From Sphaerolaimus hirsutus (taxonomy: Eukaryota; Nematoda; Chromadorea; Monhysterida; Sphaerolaimidae), in NCBI GenBank assembly GCA_964036195.1, contig OZ038460.1, positions 9,179,504 through 9,243,503 of the forward strand: a stretch of 64,000 nucleotides of DNA, read 5' to 3'. Below, one piece after another: positions 44,945 to 57,080 of the stretch. Below the pieces are notes generated by a model. It did not search any database, was not told the DNA's origin, and saw only the letters and a program-made list of their open reading frames with translations. Each line of letters opens with the position of its first letter. Position 1 is the first letter of the stretch. The position numbers were made by a program, and so were the translations under genes.

Positions 44945-47534
44945 CATTTCTTGTAACTCTTAAAAACATGGAAAAGTGGCAACTGGAAAAAATTTAGAAA
45001 ACTGTTCCTCTTTTTGTAAATACATCTCAGTGAGCTTTTCTATCTCTATTCTTGTGGTTTAAATTCCTGATGTTGCTAAAAATAATATTAAATACTATTC
45101 TCAGCCCATTTGCCGTTTCAATGTACGATTATCGCCAAAGGATTGTCTCTTCAGTGGGTGCGCATCAATACAGTCTCTACAATTGTAGGTATTCCTTCAA
45201 TTGATTTTGTCTTGTTTTCCTGTACCTTCAATTATAGGATACTTTTATTGGAGGTATGCCTTTGAGGTATAGCTACAATCGTAGGTAATACGGTACATGC
45301 ATTTACTTAAATAAATTATGTACGAGTACAGAGTCTGCAAGTACATGTTGAATGGGTAGATCAGTTTCGCGTGGAGCTCGCATAACATAAATAGTGTGCA
45401 TGAAGAGCACAGTTCATAGGTGAGCTAAATACGTGTAGCATGGAAACACGCGGCTTCACGGTGTTAACTGCGTTGAAGCGGTCACATGCACTCGTGATGC
45501 CGCCATACCTCCATATCTGTATCAGTAACTGGTGCACATGAGCTATCTTTTTACTATTAGCCGGCGCATGCGCCAGTGCCGGTCGCATTGTCCTCTTTGT
45601 TCAGCCCCGCTGGCAATTGCCGCGGCCGCCCGCAGCGGCCGCCCGTTCCCACTCATAAATTATGTTGCTATTTGCATGCCCCGCGAGACGGCCGTATCAC
45701 GCCCGTTTTCGCAGCGTTGCGCCGCGTTTCCAATGTAAAAATAAGTTCGCGGCAAAAGCTTGAAACTCATTCTTGATCGCCTGGGCAGTGCTGGCTGCGT
45801 GGTGATGTGATCGCTGTGCGTTGCGGTGCGCTGAAACCTGCAGGTGTTGTTGTGTCTCTGTGTCGTTTCAGCCCCTGTTCAAGGCAGGAAAGATGCTTAT
45901 TGGAACTTAGCTAGGTGAAGCTAGGAACACCGTTAGATCTATAGGTAAGTACATCATCGTTTTTGATTAACTGAAGTACCGGGTGCCGGGACCGGGAACA
46001 TTGTATTGATACTCACACGCATCCTTGTTCATATCCATTTCATTACCGCACTTGGCGTCTTATCGTCTTAGGTTAGAGCAAACAGGAAAATGAACGAAAT
46101 GATTAGACTGATATTATGCGTACCACGAATAAAATAGTATTTGATATTATGCGGACTGTGTAGAGTAAAGCTGAAAAGTTCTATTGTTTATGAGGACATG
46201 ATGTAAATACATAGGTTGCTATGTAAATACATTTACACAATATTTCCGCATCTAAGATTCAGTCGTTAATTCAAGATAAACTTCAATCGCATAACCGAAT
46301 ACGTAACACTTAGTCTCAATCCAATAGAAAGTGTTCTTTAAAATTCCCTTTGTTTTTTTTAATTGTTAAAAAATGTCGACAGGACACCCTCTGTGCTCAG
46401 TTCAGTACGCACTTTTTACTGTTCGCGTTATGGGGAGGGAACGTATTACCAGTATCCGTATTCCATCAACATGTGGGATTGTGCGCGCTGCAGGCGTCGT
46501 CTGCGCTAACGAGGCGGGAACAACTTGTCATTTGCACCACAAATCCAGTGTTTGATTTGAACACTCAGATCCGTCACTGGGGGGGGGGGCACCCTGTCAG
46601 TGAAGTGTACTGTACATAAATAAAATGTTTCATCCATCCCTTGTGTTCCTGGGCACTTGACGAGACATTTCTTTTCTCTGTTTGCAAAACCTCAAATCTA
46701 CAGGTTACCTGACCTGACTGCGTGCGCGATTGCTTTCAGTTCCGTGTGCCAGTCCCGCATCGTTTTTGATGCCATGTAAAATGTGAGGCAGAATCTGTCA
46801 AGTTTTCTATCGTGAATCGTAAAAAATTACCGATTGATAGATAAATATAATGAGCTGATTGGTAGATAATGTAGTTTCAAATTGTAGCCAACTCAAGTTC
46901 CATCGCTGCCTCGACATATGACTCATCTACATATCTAGCTGTATTTCTTTTCACACTTTTTACTGTATTTCTTCGAACTGTTCCCTCCCCTCAATTGACC
47001 CCCACCCTCAAAATCCCTTAGATCTGGGCGAGCCGAGGAAAAAATAAACCCCCTTCGAAATAATCCCCGTCTTGAACGATGTACATCATGTACGCAATGT
47101 CTACATTGCATTGCAGGCGGCAGCTACACATAGGTATACTAGTTTGTGTAGACATATTGATACCTATATATTGTCCATATATAGCTGAGGTGTTTTGAGG
47201 ACAACCCCATTTCACGTAAAAAGTGTGTTGATACAGTTGGGTGTGAAGAGTTGTTTCTTTCATGTTTGTTAACATTTTTGCAAATCTTACTTTACGTGTC
47301 TGTGAGCCACGCAGCGGCGCTTTTGAGTTTGCTTTGGTGGGTCGGTAGGTGTAATGTTTGCGGTAGTGCCGTAAATTGAGACGTTATCGTTACTCCCCCA
47401 CTATTCTGCTTGTGATTCTGTGCTTTGATTGGGGTATCGGATGAATGAATTCTGATAGTGTTTTGATAGCAGTAATGACGTCAGACTGTCTGTGTATTCA
47501 ACAGGTGTTTACTTGAATAAAACTTTGTTCACTG
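44945..47534. repeat. segmental duplication, copy 2
   Basis: Parallel to 39817-44580 in the same orientation, with similarity that looks highest near the 3' end (about 95 percent by eye over the last 110 bp) and lower elsewhere. It preserves the empty sites of several insertions seen in copy 1. It has its own insertion of C-rich TACCGTATTT-type sequence near 46975-47215. No gene recognised. Confidence 0.83.
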
Positions 47535-47543
47535 GCTTGGAAC

Positions 47544-48902
47544 CATAGGGGATTTTGGGGGTAGCATTTTGGGGGAGGGGGGTCGGCCCCAGAGCACGTG
47601 TTTATAACTCGGGAACGGCTTATGGAAAATTTTCATATTTGGATATAATATGGTTACAGGTCGGGGCTAATTACAAGTCCTAGGGAATTTTCCTATGACC
47701 CCCCTGACTGGAGATAGGGTGGGTCTATAAAAAGGTGGTCATTTCCAGAATTTTTGGGTGTCACCCAGAACATGCAAACTTTTAACATCAATAACTCTAT
47801 TATTTCTGGGCGGATTTGGATCGTTGAACACTTAAAATGATCGGGACAACCTGCAGATCCCATTTTTGTTGTTGTGTTAGTGATGTCTAAATTCGGTATG
47901 CCGATTTGACCCGGTTTTTTAACACAAAAACATAAATTTATCTAAACAAGCTATCCTATAGTCTAGACAATGGGAAATCATTTAAAACAGAAATGAGTTC
48001 AATATCTTATTCCGATCAAAAGTTACAGCGCTTCAAACTCCCCCCCCCATCCACATAAATAACCACATGAAGCATGATGCATGCAACTTCAAAACACCAC
48101 ATCCGCACCATTTCTCAGCCGATTTTCACCAATGAACACTTCAAATGATCAGAATAACATGATGATTCCATTTATATGCACAGACTATCTGTATATTTCA
48201 TTAGATTTCCGATACAATAAAATAATGCGAACTCATGAGTGAAATTTTCACAATGAAAATGGACACAGGTTAACCGAGACTAAAAACGATATCTCCATGT
48301 TATTCTGATCACTTAAAGTGTTCATTGGTGGAAATCGGCTGAGAAATGGTGAGATATGGTATTTTGAAGTTGCACGCATCATTCTTCATGCAGTTATTGA
48401 TGTGAAAAGTTTGAAGTGCTATAACTTTTGATTGGAAAGAGATATTGAACTCATTTTTGTCTTGAATGAATTCTCATTATCTAAACTTTACTATAGCATG
48501 TTTAGATAAATTTTATTTTCGTGTTGAAAAACTGGGTCAAATTGGCATACCTAATTTAGACATCACTAACACAACAACAAAAATTGTATCTGCACGTTGT
48601 CCTGACCATTTTAAGTGTTCAACAATCCAAATCCGCCCAGAAATAGTCGAGTTATTGATGTTCAAAATTTGCATGTTCTGGGTGACACACAAAAATTCTG
48701 GAAATGACCACCTCTTTATAGACCCACCCTATCTCCAGTCAGGGGGGTCATAGGAAAATTCCCTCGGACTTGTAATTAGCCCTGACCTGAAACCATATTA
48801 TATCCAAATATGAACATTTTCCACCATACCATTCGCGAGTTATAAACACGTGCTCGGGGGCCGACCCCCCTCCCCTAAAATGCTACCCCCAAAATCCCCT
48901 AT
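47544..48902. mobile_element. fold-back transposon with long terminal inverted repeats and 9-bp duplication
   Basis: Arms of several hundred bp: ATAGGGGATTTTGGGGGTAG at the left mirrors the right end, and matching continues through CACGTGTTTATAAC, TGACCCCCCTGACTGGAGAT and TAGTGATGTCTAAATT. GCTTGGAAC flanks both sides (47535-47543 and 48903-48911). Long terminal repeats with a 9-bp duplication fit a Mutator-like fold-back element. No transposase seen. Confidence 0.85.
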
Positions 48903-48973
48903 GCTTGGAACACCCGGATTATTATTTTTGCGCGGTAGCCGCACCATTCACACGAAGCCTATGCTGATACCAT

Positions 48974-49145
48974 GGGCCAGTTCCGCAAGCGGAGAAGTGA
49001 GAAGTGAAATGGCAAAAGCGAAGTGAATTGAGAAAAAAATGGCAAAAGCGAAGTGAAATTACTTATTATTTTTATTATTTTACTAGCCATTTCAATTCGC
49101 TTTTGCCGTTTCACTTCTCACTTCTCCACTTGCGTATCTGGCACC
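48974..49145. mobile_element. fold-back element, GGGCCAGTTCCGCAAGCGG family
   Basis: GGGCCAGTTCCGCAAGCGGA and CCACTTGCGTATCTGGCACC are inverted, arms of GAAGTGAGAAGTGAAATGGC. Same family as 44034 and 59608. Confidence 0.78.
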
Positions 49146-49899
49146 AGGGCATCTCAATAGCAAGGTAAATACAAAATACGCATACAGATGCGTGTAATGT
49201 AACCTATCTAATCAGTGCTACCAACACAAAAGGACGCCTATACCAGCTAATTGCATCGTATCCATGCCACTCAGATCTCTTTGAAACGCCAGCGCTGCAC
49301 CACCGCAGGAATTTCGTTATTTGCCTACACGCGCTTTGAGGTCCAGGCAAATTTGCATTTTTTGCAAGCTAAGGTAACTCGTAAAGTTTTTTTTTCCGAA
49401 AGCTGGAAATTCAAATTGAATTTTGAATCTGTGTCTCAGCTGTACCTACAGTGCCGCGTAATTCGTTCACGTGAAACGTTGTAACTTTTTCGGTTAGCAT
49501 TCAATGAATTTGTGTCAATACTGTGTTGCCTTTGAAGTTTGATAACGTTTTTTCAGCGAGCATTTCGAGTTCGCAGATTTCAGTTTTTACTTGACGGGGG
49601 CAAGTATACAGCTAGCGACATATCTCAATTGAAGAAGCAAGCTTCAAGCTTTGTAGGACTTGTTGCATGCAAATCTAAACTGGAAGAAACCTTATGAAAC
49701 ATGCTGTGACTGTGTGATGCAACTATGCTATGTTGACTTCCGTCCGTCATATAAATAGGAAGAAAATTCTTGCCTTTTTGTCGTTTTTTACTGTCAATAT
49801 TTATATATTTTGATGAGTGGGAGAATTTGAAGCAACGATGGCACCGTTTTTACTTGTTTTCAACTGCAGTGGTCGGCAATGTATGGCAGTGGTCGGCAG

Positions 49900-50201
49900 T
49901 AGTGATGGAACTGCGCCACGGCGACGGCGCCCCATTTTCTGTGGTGCCACTGGCGCCCGGCCCCCTTTATCTGTATGGCGCTATGTCGATCGTTATCTGA
50001 ATGGCGCCACGGTGCCTTTGGCGCTTGGTGTCCATTTTCCGTGGTGCTTTTCCCACCTAAGGACGCGTAACCAGGGAGGGTAGGTCCCGGTCCAGGCATA
50101 CTCCTCTATGTCTATAGGTCCCTTGTATGTCGACACTTTCTGCTAGAATACTTTTTTCCGTGACGTGGCGTCCGCGGGCGCCTGACGCTTTTCCATCACT
50201 A
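49900..50201. mobile_element. hAT-type MITE, TAGTGATGGAA termini
   Basis: TAGTGATGGAACTGCGCC and GACGCTTTTCCATCACTA are inverted, flanked by GTCGGCAG and GTTGACAG (6 of 8 identical); the interior is GGCGCC-rich. Confidence 0.72.
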
Positions 50202-50621
50202 GTTGACAGCAATGTTGCATTTTGGACATTTTCTAGCCGAATAGAATGCGTGACACGACTGTTTGCGATTAAATTGTCATCTATCTACATATTTATAAAG
50301 TTTTGTCTGATAAATGCCTATGCTTTTTAAAATGGAATGGGTTTTGAAGCGTGTGCAATAAAGCCGGCTCCGGAACTTTTCTGTGGACCCATTCCATCTC
50401 ATTTTACAGCGCTGGCGTCCCTCATCAAAGAGGGGGGGGGGGAGTTTTCCCAGTCAGCTGACAGAGGGAGTTATTCGAGGGGGACTTATTCGGGGATTTA
50501 CCATAGCTAAGTATTTCGGAAATTGTGGAAATCAATTCTATACGGTGCAAAGCAAAATTTTTGCGTTTTTCTGTCCTAGTATTTTGCATTGATGATCCTA
50601 TTGATAATATCGGTTTATAGT

Positions 50622-51753
50622 AAACACCTTCCCGGTCACGTCCGGCACCCTATTTTTGATTGTACTTGTGACATCCTATCTCCAGTTCTAGGGCGCGCCA
50701 GAAGCTGAAACTTGGGCGAGATATTGGCGCAACCCCCCCTCTACTTCGCATGACTTGGGGGCGTCGCGGCGACCCCTTACAGGGTGGGTCGCGCTAAGTA
50801 CAAAATTTTTATTGGCTGTTTTGGTGTCCCGCACAGGTCCGGCACCCACTTATTTCTGAGTTGTGGGAGGGGTATAAATTTAAAATTTTGTGGATGTGTT
50901 ACCAACACCCCTCCCCTACTATACACTATTCAATAATGTGAGATTAATGTGAAAAATTTCTAAAAAATTATCTGTTTCTCTAAAAAAAACCACCTCCCAA
51001 TAGATGGATAACAAAAAAATTCACTTTTTGGAACTTTATTATTAGACACTTTAAGAGCTGGTTTACAATACTTTAAAGGGAAGGGTTGGATGTTCAAAGT
51101 TATGTAAAGAACCATACCTCTAAAATGCCTGCATTGCAAAATTTACTTGGGGGGGAATTCCATGACATCATAATGACATCATTGCAGGAACAAAATTTAC
51201 AAAATTTACACTTTGAAATTCCCCCCAAGTCAATTTTGCAATGCAGGCATTTTAGAGATAAGGTTCTTTACATAACTTTAAACATCAAACCCTTCCCTTT
51301 AGAGTATCGTAAACCAGCTTTTCAAATGTCTAATAAAAAAGTTCAAAAAAGTGATTTTTTTGTCATCCATCTATTGGGGGTGTTTGTTAGAGAATAAGAT
51401 AATTTTTTAGAAATTTTTCACATTGATCTCACATTATTGAACAGTGTATAGTAGGGTAGGGTTGTCGGTAACACACCCCCAAAATTTGAGATTTATACCC
51501 CTCCCACAGCTCAGAAATAAGTGGATGCTGGACCTGTGTGAGACACCAAAAAGCCAATAAAAATTTTGCACTTAAGGTGGCCCACCCTGAGAGGGGTTGC
51601 CGCGACCCCCCCCCCCCCCAATTCATGCAAAGTAGAGAGGGGTTGCGCCAATATCTCCCCCAAGTTTCAGCTTCTGGCGCGCCCTAGAACTGGAAATAGG
51701 ATGTCACAAGTAAAATCAAAAATAGGGTGCCGGACGTGACCGGGAAGGTGTTT
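50622..51753. mobile_element. 1.1-kb fold-back element with very long arms
   Basis: AAACACCTTCCCGGTCACGT at the left mirrors ACGTGACCGGGAAGGTGTTT at the right. Matching continues inward through GGGCGCGCCAGAAGCTGAAA, the C-runs and AATGCCTGCATTGCAAAATT to a centre near 51190, so arms are about 500 bp. No convincing target duplication and no coding region. Confidence 0.85.
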
Positions 51754-52941
51754 ATATTGGTGGTAAAAATGCGTCGCATTTTGCAACTGCTTTTGATGAT
51801 CTATGCAAATTAAACACAGGGAAGTAATTGTCACTAGCTAGCATGTCAATTCATCACATTTCCAGAAGTGGCTTCGCGCAGCATCTGAATTCAGGAAATA
51901 AATTCTATGGAACGCTTCATACATAGCAATGCAGGTCTACACATGCAGATAGCACATTTGGGTATCTCCTCACGTGGTTGACGTCACAATAATGCGTATA
52001 CTAAATCATGCATGCATATGTGCACTTTATGTATAACTTTTTATGTACGCGATGACGTGATTTGCGGACAGTTTGTGTGCTCTGAACCGAATGTGACAAG
52101 ATGGAAAAAAAACAGCTTTTACTCATGCACACATTGGGAGAGGGCCCGAGGTAGTATTGGCTTGCGTGTGAGCCATTTTCGGTTTGGCGTCGCCTCTGCC
52201 CGCCGCTGCAGCCGCGACTCTACAGCTGCAAGTATGTGTCCATTAGCATTTAGTCACCGCGGCACTATTGCTCCCGTAGTTTAGCTACGCGGTGGCTCAA
52301 CTGCAACGCGGCAATGATGAATCTCAGAGTTTTATCAGGCAAATTCATAGTGGTTTCGGATTTCGTGGATACATTCTTTTTAATGGCGAACAGTGCCAGT
52401 TTTTCACGTCACAGCCTTTGGTATGAAGGTGTGACACTCTGAATGAATTTTTCATTTTTATCATTTTTATTTTTACGTTTTGAATCACAAGCTAAATAAT
52501 TTTTACTTTTACGTTTTGAGTTAATATTTAGTTACAGTGGAATTTTTAATGATAAGATTGGATACATGCGCGAAAATTCCCGCCCGCGATATTCCCCACT
52601 AGACGGATCATGCATAAATCATTGCGCAGAAATTGCACCATATTTATAAAACTCTGACACTCATTTATTATTATGTACTATTTATACTGAACTCACAGAA
52701 AGATCTCAACTGAAAAACCTCACTCATCATCTGGCAACGCGACGGAAAATCAATCGTCAATTTTTCTCAGCTCGCGCTGAAAAAAGAAAACTTGACGCCC
52801 TCGGGCAACTGTCTTTTGCAATGTTATTTGCTTCAGTAGGAAACAACCGTATATGAATTGTTTGTTATGGGGATAAATAATTGAATGGTGATGGATGGGT
52901 GAGGTGGCAAGGTTCTCGGATTTGTCATATGCATGTGGCTG
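51754..52941. other. intergenic stretch without recognised features
   Basis: Mixed-composition DNA. Short open frames (for example 52012-52284) show no family features or splice context. Confidence 0.5.
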
Positions 52942-53389
52942 TAGGGTTTAAACGGGATTGACTTTTCGGGATCGGAATCGGGATTGAGGTCACGGGATTG
53001 GTATTCGTTTTTGAGTTGGGGATCGGGATCGGGTTTATCTCACGATCCTGGTTAAGAGGTCGTGATTTTGGCCTAAGTTCTGGTATAGAGTGTTTTTCTC
53101 GAAATTTTTCACAGAGAAAGTTTTAAAAGCACAATGAGTTCGAGAGAAGTTGAATATAAAAAAAAGACACAGTGAATATTCGGTTCACATTTCACAGTGC
53201 AAAACGTCATTTTTCACGTTTTTTTTCTTTTGCTCTAAATATTCCGGGATCGGGATCCAGATTCAGGGCTGTTTTTTGGGATTTGGATTTGAAAAAATTT
53301 TCGGGATCGGGATTGGGATTTTCAGATTTCGGGATCGGTATCAGGATTGAGGTTTCGGGATTCAGGATCGGGATCCCATTTGAACCCTA
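52942..53389. mobile_element. hAT-type MITE, TAGGGTTTAAACGGGAT termini
   Basis: TAGGGTTTAAACGGGATTG and GGATCCCATTTGAACCCTA are inverted, between perfect 8-bp duplications TGTGGCTG (52934-52941 and 53390-53397). The interior is GGGATCGGGATT repeats. Confidence 0.9.
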
Positions 53390-53397
53390 TGTGGCTG

Positions 53398-54852
53398 GTT
53401 GATATTCAGTTGGCAGTGCACTGCTCCAAATCGAAATATATAAAATATAAAAATGCCTACAGTGAAGATGCGGTTATTGATTGCATTTTTCTCTTCCAGT
53501 GATGCCATTTCTTATGAATAGCGTGCGCTTTGTGTTCTATGTGCGCGATGCTGTGCGCGTGCAGTGCACATTCAAGTTGCAGTCAACCCTTGTTTCAATT
53601 ATCTATTAATCAATTGTATTGCGCTGCACTCGAGTTGGCTGCACCGACGCGAATGGAATGACCCTTGGACCATGTTCTATTTTATGGCCGGGAGCGTTTT
53701 TCGCTGCCCGACCCGTAGCAACTTTAATTTTTCGCTGCCCGATAAAAATAGCCCTACCGAGTCTTTCAATGGGCATGATACATTACATGGTATACTAGGT
53801 AATGTGATATTTGATACTTCAGAAGAAGCATGTGGAAGCACATTTGGCATTTACTACGAAACTAGTGTACTCTGAATTGTACACGCTATGCCACTATATC
53901 CCTAACTATTGTTATTTGAAGGTAGGTAGTTGTGATGTCACAAACACTATAAAAAACCTCCCAGATCCTTTTGTATCTTAATTGCATGTTTGCACCCACA
54001 AAAAAGCAAAAACCCGTGAGATGACATTTGCGTTTCAAAAACCGTAGTTTTGAAGAGAATAAGTCTTGAAATAAGCGAACATAGGTAATGTTTCTGGTGC
54101 ATTTTTGAGACACAATAACAAATGTCAAACTTAACTGCAAGCGAAAAAAATTTTTTACAACATGAATTGCCATCGGTCATGGCCATTTGTATTGCCTGCC
54201 TGGCCTTGCATTGTTTTGAATCAAATTTTCCTGCTTTGGCTCGGATTGTAGCCGAGTCGGACTGTCGCAAAAGTCGGGTTGGCAACCCCACCCGTCGCAA
54301 CTCGCAATGGCTTTGTTTCACCACAGGAGATAACTCGGCTACCTTACTTACGTGCTTAAATGTCAATCATTTTTTTGCGCGCAAGCGTGGCGCGGCTTTT
54401 GAGACAATCGAAGGAATGGTGTCCGGACGGGAAAGCTTTCCGGCTGACTTCAAGTGACTGTCGCGTAGTGACGTTAAGCGCCTGAGAAAATGGCGCCGCG
54501 CAAGAATGTAAGCGATACCGAGTGAGCCGGGTGTTTTCGGTCCCATAAAGTAAGCTGCAATGGCGCCGGCCACAAACTCTGGCGTGGTGACACAGAAACG
54601 TAAATAGGTTCGCAATGCCCACCGCTGGTGTTTTTGAGTGGAAGACAGTCATGCTTGTCTGATTCCTTTGGACGTTAGTGACGTCGGAACGGCTAAGGTT
54701 CAGAATTAATAATTTTCTAGCGTTCTCGTTTGAGTGCATTTAGGTGTGGGAATATTTGTTTTATAAAAAAATGCCCATGCTGCGTTCAAACGCCGTTAAC
54801 TACACATGTCTGCACCCAAAAGGCATCCGGATATCCCTCAGATACCAGTAAG
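53398..54852. other. intergenic stretch without recognised features
   Basis: Overlapping open frames on both strands near 53950-54740 have no domain or splice pattern I recognise and probably reflect base composition. Confidence 0.45.
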
Positions 54853-55336
54853 TAGAGTTGTTAAGAGTACTGAACTTTTTAAAAGTAAACGTAAACATAA
54901 AGTTTTTTATTTTTATACACCCCTGGCCCTGGGTACAGAAAACTTTAAGTAAATTTTTATTAGTTTTACGCTGCGTGAAAGGTGAATAAACGTAAATACC
55001 CGTATTTTTATTGGGGGGAAACGTAAAAGTGATATTTTTTCCCGATTTTGTGCCTAGGAAAACGTAACAAAGTGTAAAAGTAAAGCTTTCCCTATCCATC
55101 GCAAATTCTATCATTACCGCTGCCATTTTTGCAGCCGTTTCAATTTGTCTGAGATGTTTTTGCTTTTTGTGCACCCCAAAATTCTTCAGCAATTACGTTT
55201 TATGTACTTGCGTACTTTCAAAAAATACGCGTAAAGGTGAGTACTGGTATTTTTCTGGAAGAAACGTAAACGTATTTAGTTAGTACTCGAGTATACGTAT
55301 TTCTCGAGTGAACGTAAATATGTTTTAACAACTATG
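54853..55336. mobile_element. hAT-type MITE, AGTTGTTAAAA family
   Basis: TAGAGTTGTTAAGAGTAC and GTTTTAACAACTATG are inverted, flanked by CCAGTAAG and CCAGTAAA (7 of 8 identical). Confidence 0.82.
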
Positions 55337-55344
55337 CCAGTAAA

Positions 55345-56520
55345 GTAAGCACTGACGTCCGCAGTTCCAACCAGTTCTGTTTAATAACCCTGTTCCCAGT
55401 CATATTTCATCGCCATCACAGCACACGCTCGACGGTAACTTCTATTTTTTAAGCGATATCCCCATCCGAGGCACTTTTTACGGCCGTCGCACAGCTTCGC
55501 TTCCACGCGGTCGCCGGTTTGGAACGGTTTCATGACTCCCGCGAGTGCCATACGCCGGCGATATATTTTAAGCGTGCTTGATGGAGCTTTCGCTGTGATG
55601 ATATGATACCGTATATTGTGAAGTTGGAATTCGACACGGTGCGGCGTTGATAGTGCTCGCTCAATGATTATTGGCGTGCGAGATCTCTAGTTCAGCTCCA
55701 GAATCGGTCCATTTCTGGGCATTTTATTGTCCCTGTGTAGCGTGGTTAGCCGTCGCATTTCAGGATTCCCAGCTGCCATAAATGAATGCTTATAGTGCGC
55801 GGGGGAAATAGGCATGATGAGCACTTTCTTTCTTTCATACATCCACTTTTCGCGTTTGAATGCGTTGCACGAATCGTAGCGTGCGCGCCGATAAACACTG
55901 TATGTTTGACTACGATTCTTAGGTGATGGCAGGGCACTACATTGACGGAAACGTTTTTTAGGATTTGTTGAATCCCTTTAATTATCGCATTTTTTATTTT
56001 TTTAAGCGTAACAAACATTTTACGAAGACTTTCCTAATCGCTCAGGAAACTACATCGTTGTTCCTCTGGAAATTTTTTTGCAATGATTGCAGCTAAACGA
56101 ACAATAATCACAATTCAATTTCCCATTTCGCATTATGTCGTTCTCCCGACCACCTACATTAAAATAAGGTTGTCATTGTGTGGGAAACTTCGGCTATTGT
56201 GTCGCGTGTTGCATTGTGCCGCACGTGACTCCAGTCCAGGTTGCGTGCAGTGCACCGCCCCACCTGCAGTGCGATTGTCCGAGTGCATACTGCCGACTCT
56301 GCGTAGAATTTCCCGCCCGTGCACCAACCACGTTCGGTTTGTCTGCATTGGCGCAAATTTTGCGAAAATTTTGCGTTTGTGACGTAAATCAAGCCTAGAA
56401 TTTTTTTCTGATTCTTGGCAGCCGCTTAATGATGATTTAATGATGAAGTGAATAAGAATGTGGAATTAAAAACTATTTATCCTCATTTAAATGCCACATT
56501 TTTTTATTAACGACGTTTTT
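55345..56520. other. intergenic stretch without recognised features
   Basis: No repeat boundary or coding exon that I can support. Confidence 0.45.
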
Positions 56521-56529
56521 CAACCGCCC

Positions 56530-57080
56530 AAATATAGGTAAGAAGAGTCAACATACACAGCTATGTATCTGACAAAAGACATAATTTTATTGTTATGTCT
56601 ACTGTGGACACATAATGCTGTGCCTGTGGGGCCATGTGATAGTATTACAAGTGGTGATTTCTGCCAAAAAATCCATTGTTTGTCGACACATTTCGTGTAT
56701 CGCCCTTAATCAGACATTCATGACTCCAGGTTACCTTGAACATAAGACAGCGCTCTAACAGGCTGAAAGAACGTGAATACATAATACATTATGAGTGATA
56801 TTTCATAAAGCATTTTATATACTGGCTGATCTCATATACTATCATTGCTTATTATTACAGTGTGCCAAACAGAAATGGATTGTTTGCCACAAAAACATAA
56901 CAAAACCAATGAAAACAACCCCCCTAACGTTAATTGGCTTGTGAATGTTAATACGCTGGTGCGCGAACCAATTCAAAATACCTAGAGAATCAGCACTGAA
57001 AATTTCAGCTGCCGTTTTTGAAATATAAAAAAACGGTTTCGTTGCCCTCGCTCTCGAAAACACAGTAAAAAACTCCGACC
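56530..57080. repeat. degenerate TAGGGATGG-family copy
   Basis: The order of short motifs (TGGGGCCATGTGATAGTATTA, GTGGTGATTTCTGCCAAAAA, ATTGCTTATTATTACA) follows the interiors of 30325-32073 and 41370-42028. Terminal sequences are decayed. Confidence 0.6.

Noticed and set aside
47544..51753. The two large fold-back elements as one family
   Set aside because: Their terminal sequences and interiors differ, and only the first has a 9-bp duplication.
53947..54457. Overlapping 139- and 111-codon frames on opposite strands
   Set aside because: No domain, signal peptide or splice context; overlapping both strands suggests composition, not coding.
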